Source: Oscillospiraceae bacterium
GTDB taxonomy: Bacteria > Bacillota > Clostridia > Oscillospirales > Oscillospiraceae
Assembly (NCBI GenBank): GCA_017415775.1
Contig: JAFQFC010000024.1
Coordinates: 1 to 45,381, forward strand
Length of the DNA stretch: 45,381 bases
Direction of reading: 5' to 3'
Shown: positions 40,040 to 45,381 of the stretch, piece after piece
Position numbering within the stretch: the stretch's first letter is position 1
Layout: each line of letters opens with the position of its first letter
Position numbers and translations under genes: made by a program
Notes under the pieces: model-generated
Told to the model about the DNA's origin: nothing
The model's input: the letters and a program-made list of their open reading frames with translations, nothing else
Database searches by the model: none

Positions 40040-40316
40040 AATCCACTACTACTTTGCCTTCCCCCTTGGGGGAAGGTGTCAGCAAAGCTGACGGATGAGG
40101 GGCGCTCTTCTTTCGCTGCCCCCCGCAAAATGCGCTCCAATGATGTGTCGCTGCCACGACATGATGCGGAGCTTACGCTCCATGATGCGCTGTCCGTTCT
40201 CATGCGCCGCAGGCGTGCATCATTTGCGCAGCAAACATCATGCCCTCAGGGCACATCATCCGTTCCGCAGGGAACGGACATCATTCACAGTTTGTTGTCA
40301 ATGACAACAAACTGTG
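40040..40316. repeat. Two-hairpin repeat plus ATGATG/CATCAT hairpin array (copy 2)
   Basis: Closely similar to 39126-39410 over its length but missing one hairpin unit (the GTTTCCGC…GCGGAAAC unit). ATGATG at 40140, 40161 and 40182; CATCAT at 40218, 40236, 40254 and 40279. It ends in a perfect 14-bp-arm hairpin CACAGTTTGTTGTC-AAT-GACAACAAACTGTG (40286-40316) that lies within the 3' end of the Prp-like gene. Confidence 0.85.
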
Positions 40317-40563
40317 GATACTCCCCCGCCAGCCACCGCAGGCCCAGCTCCAGCACCGACACGTCGGCCCCGTCACGAAGCAGCAGCACCACATGGCCCG
40401 GTTCAATGCGGCAGGTGCGCAGCTTGTCCTGCCGCTCCAGCAGCCGCACCTGCACGTAGAGCAGGGTGCTGACAGCGGCGCAGACGATGTCGCTGCCCTT
40501 TTTCCCGTAGCCGGCGTGGCCCTCCATGGTCACGCTGTTGCTGCAAATCTGCACCCGGATCAT
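40285..40563 (-). CDS. Prp-family cysteine protease in the phage cassette
   Basis: A 92-residue protein with the Prp signature EGHAGYGKKGSDIVCAAVST. The His16 and Cys28 dyad is 12 residues apart, as in ribosomal-processing protease Prp. Prp removes the N-terminal extension of L27 in Firmicutes and cleaves related sites in certain staphylococcal phage head proteins. Here the gene is ATGA-coupled to the portal gene and precedes the scaffold and capsid genes, the position of a head maturation protease. It is shorter than typical Prp (about 105-110). Its last ten codons form a perfect hairpin. The likely substrate is the capsid LQLFA site. Confidence 0.85.
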   Translation of the reverse strand: MIRVQICSNSVTMEGHAGYGKKGSDIVCAAVSTLLYVQVRLLERQDKLRTCRIEPGHVVLLLRDGADVSVLELGLRWLAGEYPQFVVIDNKL

Positions 40564-42278
40564 TGGGGCATCACCCCCAGCTGCACCTGACGGCGGACCT
40601 GCTCCACGGCGTCCACCCTGGCAGGCGTCACGGCAGGCGCATCCACTGCGGCGAGCGTCCCAACGGCGGCGCTCTCTTCGATGGCGGCCACCACGGCGTC
40701 CTTGTTCTTGAAATCCATCAGCGCCAGGCAGCGCAGGGCCTGATCGGCCATTTCGGGACGGAAAAAGCCCATCTGGTACAGCTGCAGCGCCAGCTGATTG
40801 TGCTCCATGGTCTTGTAGGGGTTCTCCTCCTGGGCCTCGATCTCCAGATCGAACTCCGGCACACGGTAGTGCTGCCCCAGACCGTCGGAGATGGTCTGCA
40901 TCTGCAGTCCTGCGCTGTCGTAGCTGACAAACGCACCGCTGCGGCCCAGCAGACGGAACTGACGGGGCAGGCCGTAGAACTGGCGCACCAGCTCGATCAC
41001 CAGCGTCACCACGTCGCTGAAGGCGTCGTAGCTGTCGGCGATCATGTTGCGGCTCAGCTTGCCGCCGGCCTCCTGCAAGGCGGCGATGGCGGTGGCAGCC
41101 GTCACGCCGCCGCTGGTGCCGCCGCTGGACACATCACGGTTGCCCGCCGTCTCCTTCATCTCGGCGATCTTGTTCTGCAGATACGCCACGTACACGCCGT
41201 CGAGACGGCTGGACTGGATGGGCGCAATGGAATCCGCCCCCAGATTGCCGTTGGTGTGGACGAAGGGCTGCGTCCAGTCGGCGTACTCCTCCTCGTTCAC
41301 CGCACCGTCGCTGCGGATGAAGAATCGGGGCGTGGCGCCGGCCAGCGCATTTTTCAAAATGGCCTGATTCATCAGGTCGATCTGCTGCTGGGGCGATTTG
41401 CACAGATCCACGTAGCCGTAGCCGCAGGGCGTGCCCTCCTCGGGGAACAGGGTGTCGAACACGAAGGGATAGCGGCCGTGGTCGTACCAGCCCCGGTCAC
41501 GCAGCTCCTCGTCGTTTTCCGAGGCATACAGCACGGTTTCCCCTACAAACTTGCAGTATTGCAGCACTTTTCTGCCCTCCTGCTCCGTGTGGTAGTACCA
41601 GTCCACCACCACGGTCTTGTCGGCGGTGTCCACGGTGTCGTCGTAGAGATAGCGGCTGATCGAATGGCCGCCGCCCAGCTTGCCCTCCAGCTGGGGATAC
41701 CGGCGCAGCAGCGCCTCGTTGTCCACCAGCTCCGTCACGAAGAGGTGGGGCGAGTCCTGAATGTCGGTGACGCCGCTCTGCCAGTACAGCTGCAGAAGAT
41801 CCACGCTGCGGATCTCCACCTCGCCCAGACCGCCGTCACGGCTGCCGTCCCAGAACACGCCGTACACGGCGCAGCCGGATTTCAGCTTGCGCCACCATGC
41901 GTCGGCGTACACCTTGCGAAAGCGGGTACGCTTCAAAATCACCGGCAGGATGCGGCTGAGCTTTTCGGCCTCGGCGGCGTCGCCGGGCTCACGGGGCAGC
42001 ACCGTAGGCTCGGGATAGCAGTCCATGGCGTCGGCGTGCTTGTTGAGGATGCAGTTCACCAGCCATGCGCTGGTGGGCTGGGGATCGGCGCCGTTGCCGC
42101 CCTGCCCACGCTTGGCCATCTCCTGCCAGTGGCGCAGCTTCCAGAACTGCTCGTTTTCGATGAGCCGCTGCTCCAGCTGCTTCTTGCCCCGGCGGTACTG
42201 CTCCAGCGTCTGGGCCGCCTTGCGTACCTCCTCCGGGCCAATGGCAGGCCGGGTCTTGGTGTAAATGGTTTGGTTCAT
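40560..42278 (-). CDS. Phage portal protein
   Basis: A 572-residue portal subunit, the dodecameric head vertex through which DNA enters. Residues such as WQEMAKRGQGGNGADPQPTS, then AWLVNCILNKHADAMDCYPE near the N-terminus, the central DLCKSPQQQIDLMNQAILKN and SSGGTSGGVTAATAIAALQE (tunnel region) are portal-like, resembling P22/podovirus-type portals. The start at 42278 follows GAAGGAGG. It lies between the terminase and the Prp-like protease. Family confidence is good by content and order. Confidence 0.88.
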   Translation of the reverse strand: MNQTIYTKTRPAIGPEEVRKAAQTLEQYRRGKKQLEQRLIENEQFWKLRHWQEMAKRGQGGNGADPQPTSAWLVNCILNKHADAMDCYPEPTVLPREPGDAAEAEKLSRILPVILKRTRFRKVYADAWWRKLKSGCAVYGVFWDGSRDGGLGEVEIRSVDLLQLYWQSGVTDIQDSPHLFVTELVDNEALLRRYPQLEGKLGGGHSISRYLYDDTVDTADKTVVVDWYYHTEQEGRKVLQYCKFVGETVLYASENDEELRDRGWYDHGRYPFVFDTLFPEEGTPCGYGYVDLCKSPQQQIDLMNQAILKNALAGATPRFFIRSDGAVNEEEYADWTQPFVHTNGNLGADSIAPIQSSRLDGVYVAYLQNKIAEMKETAGNRDVSSGGTSGGVTAATAIAALQEAGGKLSRNMIADSYDAFSDVVTLVIELVRQFYGLPRQFRLLGRSGAFVSYDSAGLQMQTISDGLGQHYRVPEFDLEIEAQEENPYKTMEHNQLALQLYQMGFFRPEMADQALRCLALMDFKNKDAVVAAIEESAAVGTLAAVDAPAVTPARVDAVEQVRRQVQLGVMPQ

Positions 42279-42300
42279 GTATTGACCTCCTTCATCGTCG

Positions 42301-42392
42301 GTGAGAAAAAGTCCTCTCACCTATAGGCGCCCGAAGCCCCTTTTTTGCCCATAAAGAGGCAAAAAAATGGGAAATCGGAAAAAATATTTTTA
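42301..42392 (-). promoter_or_regulatory. Conserved upstream element of the portal unit
   Basis: On the minus strand TTTTTTGCC-TCTTTATG-GGCAAAAAA, then GGGGCTTCGGG, ATAGGTGAGAGG and CTTTTT. A close relative lies at 45061-45147. I cannot place a convincing -35/-10. It may be a phage promoter, leader or terminator. Confidence 0.5.
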
Positions 42393-42404
42393 ACCCCCCT
42401 TGCC

Positions 42405-42640
42405 CTTCCGCCAAAACCTCCCTCTGACGAGGGAGGTGGCGCACAGCGCCGGAGGGAGAGATACACCGCACCCCTCGGCGGGCCGGGGTCGGCCCGCCCT
42501 ACAAAGCCACCCCGCAACCCCGTAGGGGACGATTCATGAATCGCCCGCCAATCGGGAGGGGACAGAGCCCCTCCCCTACGCACTGTCTGCCGATCAACCC
42601 GTAGGGGGCGATGTCCCCATCGCCCCGCCAACTTTTGCAA
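42405..42640. repeat. Palindrome cluster between terL and portal
   Basis: CCTCCCTCTGACGAGGGAGG plus TGGCGC-ACA-GCGCC and GGAGGGAG (the two-hairpin design). Then GGCGGGCC-GGGGTC-GGCCCGCC-CTAC, GTAGGGGACGATTC-AT-GAATCGCCC, GGGAGGGG-ACAGA-GCCCCTCCC-CTAC and GTAGGGGGCGATG-TCCC-CATCGCCCC. No gene is present. Confidence 0.8.
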
Positions 42641-42641
42641 G

Positions 42642-42822
42642 GTGAAGTTGCAAGACTCCGTCTTGCAGTGAAGTTGGCATGACTGCCAGCGAAGTTTTTG
42701 CTCTGACGGCAAAAGTGAAGTAAAGTTTCCCCCTTGCTCCACTTCGCCGCAGGCGAAACTTCTCAGCGAAGCTACTTCACTTGGCAGCGCCAAACTTCAC
42801 TTGCCCCGCAAGGGGCAAACTT
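42642..42822. repeat. GTGAAGTT/AACTTCAC hairpin array
   Basis: Direct words at 42642, 42668, 42689 (GCGAAGTT) and 42715 (GTGAAGT). Inverted words at 42757 (AACTTCTC), 42773 (TACTTCAC), 42793 (AACTTCAC) and 42818 (AACTT). The hairpins differ: GCAAGA-CTCCG-TCTTGC, GGCA-TGAC-TGCC, TTTGC-TCTGACG-GCAAA, TCGCC-GCA-GGCGA, TGGC-AGC-GCCA, TGCCCC-GCAA-GGGGCA. The last word overlaps the terL stop codon (42821-42823). Confidence 0.85.
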
Positions 42823-44191
42823 AGTTGGATCTGAACCGTCCCCGGTGCAGATCCAGCGGGTCCTCCGCCGGGAGCCGCTCCGTCTCCCGCCGCACCGGCG
42901 CAATGGGCCGTGACATGCAGAAATAGCGGCACTCGTCGGCCACGTGGTCCTCCTGATGGGTATCCAGATCCTCCACCTCCGTGCCGGAGAAGAGGAGCAG
43001 CGGCACCGTGCGCAGAAAGGCCCGGCAGGTGTTGAACACGTACATCTGGGGATAGCCCTCTTCATCGAAGCTCATGCGGTAATGCATCTGCATCCAGCCG
43101 GGAATACGGCGGTTGTCCCCCCGGTCGAAGTAAATGCGGTACTTCAGCGCCGTTTCGTAGATGCTCTCGCCCCGGCTGGTGTCCCAGATGGCGGGGTCGG
43201 CCACGCCCCGGATGTCCCGGCCCTTCAGCCACGGATGGTTGTCCTCCAGCTCCCGGATCTTTTGGAACTGCCGGTCCGGCGTCCAGCGCACGCCCTCGTC
43301 GGGGGTGTCGGTGCAGCCGTACAGCTCCAGAATGCGGTAGATGACGCCGTCGTGATCCACCGCCCACCAGGCGCAGGAGAAGGGCTTGGCATAGCCGAAG
43401 TCGTAGCTGCGGTAGACCCGCCACTCCCTCGGGATGTCGAAGGGCTCGATGACGTGGGTGAAGCGCCGGTCAGCGTAGTGGGTGGGATCGTCGGTGAACT
43501 CAGCGAAGAACTGCCCCTCGAAAATGTCCCACCGGCCCTCCAGCCACGCCAGACGCAGCTTTTCCGGCAGGGCCTGCAGCTGCCGCAGATAGTCGGGCTG
43601 GGCCGCCAGCAGGGCCGTGTTGTCCGTCACACGGGCCGGGATGAAGGCGTAGTCCTCGCCCTTTTCCCCCCGCAGATAGCGCCGATCGATAAAGAGGCGC
43701 TTGATGTAGCCGTGGCCCGGCCCGCCGGGGTTGCAGGTGTAGTAGATCCGCTTGGGAAAATCGTTGACGCCACGCAGGCAGGCGGCGAACTGCCGCAGCC
43801 ATTCCTCCCGCAGCTGGGTGGCCTCGTCGATGAAGATCACGTCGTACTCTGCGCCCTGATAGCGGTCCAGATCGCCGTCACAGGCGCAGTAGCCAAAGTC
43901 CAGCACGCTGCCGTTGCAAAAGAGGAACTGCCGTGCGGTGTGGCGATACTCCGCTACGCCGTGGAGCTCCCTGCGCAGAAAGCGCAGGTGGTTGTTTTCC
44001 AATTCCTGATAGGTGCGGCGGATCAGCAGCATGCGGATGCCCCCGTAGCGCAATCCCATGAGCCGTGCCTTGGTGCGCACGGCCCAGCTTTTGCCGCCGC
44101 CTCGTGCCCCGCCGAAGGCGATGTACTTTTTCCGACATTCCAGAAACTCCCGCTGCCGTGGATTGGGCCGCTGGATGGTCATGGTGGTCAT
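42821..44191 (-). CDS. Phage terminase large subunit
   Basis: A 456-residue DNA-packaging motor. The ATPase half has Walker A FGGARGGGKS (26-35) and Walker B DVIFIDEA (117-124). The nuclease half has the RNase H-like acidic residues Asp264 (YDFGY), Asp332 (VADPAIWD) and Asp419 (DHVADECRY). All are intact, so packaging could be functional. The start at 44191 follows AAAGGAAAG; the frame stays open upstream only because it crosses repeat DNA. The stop lies in the last border word of a hairpin array. Confidence 0.94.
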   Translation of the reverse strand: MTTMTIQRPNPRQREFLECRKKYIAFGGARGGGKSWAVRTKARLMGLRYGGIRMLLIRRTYQELENNHLRFLRRELHGVAEYRHTARQFLFCNGSVLDFGYCACDGDLDRYQGAEYDVIFIDEATQLREEWLRQFAACLRGVNDFPKRIYYTCNPGGPGHGYIKRLFIDRRYLRGEKGEDYAFIPARVTDNTALLAAQPDYLRQLQALPEKLRLAWLEGRWDIFEGQFFAEFTDDPTHYADRRFTHVIEPFDIPREWRVYRSYDFGYAKPFSCAWWAVDHDGVIYRILELYGCTDTPDEGVRWTPDRQFQKIRELEDNHPWLKGRDIRGVADPAIWDTSRGESIYETALKYRIYFDRGDNRRIPGWMQMHYRMSFDEEGYPQMYVFNTCRAFLRTVPLLLFSGTEVEDLDTHQEDHVADECRYFCMSRPIAPVRRETERLPAEDPLDLHRGRFRSN

Positions 44192-44289
44192 GTGAATCTT
44201 TCCTTTCCTTTTCTCGACCCTGCATACATGCAGGGTCATATCGGGCAACGACGGAGAGATCGTCAACCCTCTGCCCCCGTTCACAGCTT

Positions 44290-44486
44290 TACAAATGATG
44301 CGTCGCTGCCGCAACATGATGCGGAGCTTACGCTCCATGATGCGTTTGCGCAATGCGGAAACATGATGCGCTGTCCGTTCTCATGCGCCGCAGGCGTGCA
44401 TCATTTGCGCAGCAAGCATCATGCCCCCAGGGCACATCATCCGTTCCGCAGGAACGGACATCGTTGTGACGCCTTTGGCGTCACGC
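44290..44486. repeat. ATGATG/CATCAT hairpin array (copy 3)
   Basis: Four ATGATG words from about 44296, then CATCAT three times and CATCGT, around the same hairpins as copy 1 with small changes (e.g. GGAGC-TTAC-GCTCC, GCCC…GGGC). It lacks the two-hairpin leader of copies 1 and 2. It ends in a perfect GTGACGCC-TTT-GGCGTCAC hairpin (44466-44484) that contains the TerS stop (44481-44483). Confidence 0.83.
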
Positions 44487-44846
44487 CCCCCAGCTTTCCG
44501 CTTCCCCTTCCAGCACCACATGCAGGCTCTCGTCCTGGGCCTGTGGGCCTTCGGCCAGCTCCTGCAGCGTCAGCAGCTCCCGCACCAGCGCCGTCAGGTC
44601 CTTCAGCTCCCGCACGCTGACGGGGGCGCTGCGGTCGGTCAGCGTCTCCTCCACAGCGCCCATCAGCTGCCGTGTCACCGCCGCCAGACACCGGCCGGCG
44701 CTGTTGTTCCTGTCCCACGCCTCTGCTCTGGCACGGCGGCTGATGGTGGAGGTGGACACGCCGTAGCGCTCTGAGAGCACCTGATAGGTAGCGCCCTCCT
44801 GCTCATAGTCCCGGCGCACCTGCTCCCAGGGGACATTCAGCGCCAT
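44481..44846 (-). CDS. Phage terminase small subunit-like protein
   Basis: A 121-residue protein with an N-terminal helix-turn-helix (VPWEQVRRDYEQEGATYQVL, then SERYGVSTSTISRRARAEAW), followed by long helices (QLMGAVEETLTD, LKDLTALVRELLTLQEL) suited to oligomerisation. Such proteins recognise the packaging site and load the large subunit. It directly precedes terL, separated only by a hairpin array. It overlaps the zinc-protein gene by 10 bases. Confidence 0.82.
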   Translation of the reverse strand: MALNVPWEQVRRDYEQEGATYQVLSERYGVSTSTISRRARAEAWDRNNSAGRCLAAVTRQLMGAVEETLTDRSAPVSVRELKDLTALVRELLTLQELAEGPQAQDESLHVVLEGEAESWGA

Positions 44847-45034
44847 GTGTCCTCACCTCCCCGGCAAAGGTGGGCGGCAAAATACTGCCGTGCATACGCC
44901 GCCAGACAATCCTCGCAGATCACCTGACCGTTGATGAGGTAGTACTCCTGCCCAGCGGCGATGTCGCCGCCGCACAGCTCACACTCGCCCTGCAGCATCC
45001 GCCCGTCCTCTTCTCTCACCCGTGGAAAACGCAT
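44837..45034 (-). CDS. Small zinc-ribbon-like protein
   Basis: A 65-residue protein with two Cys pairs, CELCGGDI and ICEDCLAAY, spaced as in a treble-clef or ribbon zinc site (about 18-42). The ending is HLCRGGEDTWR. The start at 45034 follows AAAGGGAGG. It overlaps the terS start, so it belongs to the cassette; similar small zinc proteins occur beside terminase genes in Clostridia prophages. Function unknown. Confidence 0.72.
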   Translation of the reverse strand: MRFPRVREEDGRMLQGECELCGGDIAAGQEYYLINGQVICEDCLAAYARQYFAAHLCRGGEDTWR

Positions 45035-45060
45035 ATGGATTCCTCCCTTTCCCTGTTGTT

Positions 45061-45147
45061 TTGAAAAAAGCCTTTCACTTATCCCTCTCCCGAGGCCCTT
45101 TTTTGCCTGTGAAAGGGCAACAAAACGGGAAACGGTGAAAATTTTTC
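45061..45147 (-). promoter_or_regulatory. Second copy of the phage upstream element
   Basis: Minus strand TTGCCCTTTCACAGGCAAAA, then AAGGGCCTCGGG, ATAAGTGAAAGG and CTTTTTT. It matches 42301-42392 in order and spacing and lies just before the first visible gene of the cassette. Confidence 0.5.
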
Positions 45148-45158
45148 TCCCTCGGAGC

Positions 45159-45196
45159 AAAAAAAGCACCCGGACCGCTTTCGCAGTCCGGGCACT
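45159..45196 (-). terminator. Minus-strand terminator upstream of the phage cassette
   Basis: CCCGGAC (45169-45175) and GTCCGGG (45186-45192) form the stem; on the minus strand TTTTTTT (45165-45159) follows. It would stop transcription entering from the right, so the cassette probably starts its own transcript at or near 45061-45147. Confidence 0.72.
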
Positions 45197-45248
45197 CTGT
45201 CCAAATACATTCCTCTATACCCCCCTTGCCTAAAGGGGGGTGGGCAGA

Positions 45249-45381
45249 TTACAATTTGAAGTGCAACACTTCGAAAAATAAAAGACAATATACAAACCAT
45301 CGTGTAAAATGTAGTCACCACAACAAACACGCACACGAGGAGATCTGTATATTGTCCTACACACATTTTACACTGGAAGAA
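45249..45381 (+). mobile_element. Left end of an IS30-family insertion sequence (cut by window)
   Basis: The sequence ACAATTTGAAGTGCAACACT near 45251 resembles the left inverted repeat of Firmicutes IS30-type elements. It is followed by about 100 bases of leader and the transposase start. The exact boundary is uncertain because the right end is outside the window. Confidence 0.65.
45352..45381 (+). CDS. IS30-family transposase, N-terminus (partial)
   Basis: TTG at 45352, 9 bases after GAGGAG, reads (M)SYTHFTLEE to the window end. SYTHxTLEE is the conserved opening of many IS30 transposases, continuing into the helix-turn-helix region. Only ten residues are visible. Two 11-bp inverted repeats cross over this start (see findings). 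Confidence 0.72.
   Translation, partial: MSYTHFTLEE

Noticed and set aside
40563-42326. Plus-strand open frame of 587 codons opposite the portal gene
   Set aside because: No ribosome site or domain, with composition of an antisense shadow; the portal protein on the other strand is convincing.
45079-45366. Minus-strand open frame of 95 codons at the window end
   Set aside because: It spans a terminator and the IS30 left end; no ribosome site or recognisable motif.
1-45381. tRNA, rRNA or known riboswitch genes
   Set aside because: I scanned for T-loop-like and rRNA-like sequence by eye and saw none; a covariance-model scan would be needed to exclude small structured RNAs.

Overview
The window looks like a chromosome segment of a strictly anaerobic, GC-rich Clostridia bacterium, most likely an Oscillospirales gut commensal. 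The basis is a three-subunit electron-bifurcating [FeFe] hydrogenase, Firmicutes-type WalJ, RlmH, MurA and DUF1836 genes, AGGAGG ribosome sites, TTGACA/TATAAT promoters, and intergenic regions full of short palindromic repeats. The species is not identifiable from sequence alone.

Layout. (1) 1-3624: end of a hydrogenase operon (C-terminus of the small subunit, HydB, HydA). (2) 3936-9012: a membrane-anchored XRE regulator, then a minus-strand NatAB-like ABC exporter operon (membrane protein, XRE regulator, ATPase, two permeases). (3) 9350-14370: murA, then walJ-rlmH-DUF2007-phosphosugar mutase. (4) 14458-15877: two XRE-type regulators, each divergent from a nearly identical 52-54 residue protein; this is a recent duplication. 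(5) 15924-18602: a DeoR regulator divergent from a histidine phosphatase/octopine-dehydrogenase-like pair. (6) 19108-22317: SGNH hydrolase, DUF1836, DUF212, and a D-threonine aldolase/D-serine dehydratase-like enzyme. (7) 23065-29576: flippase-TetR, putP, and a LysR gene divergent from a SemiSWEET-like protein plus an M20 dipeptidase. (8) 29897-31620: lipoprotein and transglutaminase-like protein. (9) 31960-45034, all minus strand: a phage head and short-tail cassette (zinc protein, TerS, TerL, portal, Prp-type protease, scaffold-like protein, N4-gp56 capsid, two small proteins, propeller-like tail protein, two tail/fibre proteins, peptidoglycan-binding protein). (10) 45249-45381: left end of an IS30-type element, cut by the window.

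Two things stand out. First, the phage cassette has no integrase, repressor, replication, tape-measure or lysis gene in view. It encodes a Prp-like protease (His16/Cys28), while its capsid begins with an LQLFA motif like the known Prp cleavage site. Its gene gaps are filled with the same kinds of repeat seen in the surrounding chromosome, which suggests long residence and possibly a domesticated particle; that last step is inference.

Second, the gaps contain arrays of unrelated small hairpins separated by one short border word. The word is direct in the left half and inverted in the right half (GTGATATT, ATGATG or GTGAAGTT). Such an array could fold into a ladder of four-way junctions. In the phage cassette the arrays abut the 3' ends of genes, and several stop codons lie inside the terminal hairpin. 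A separate composite repeat (a 19-bp AT-rich box, a G-rich stretch sometimes organised as 17-bp tandem units, then GTAGGG/CCCTAC-bordered hairpins) recurs at four loci. No tRNA, rRNA or CRISPR array was seen.
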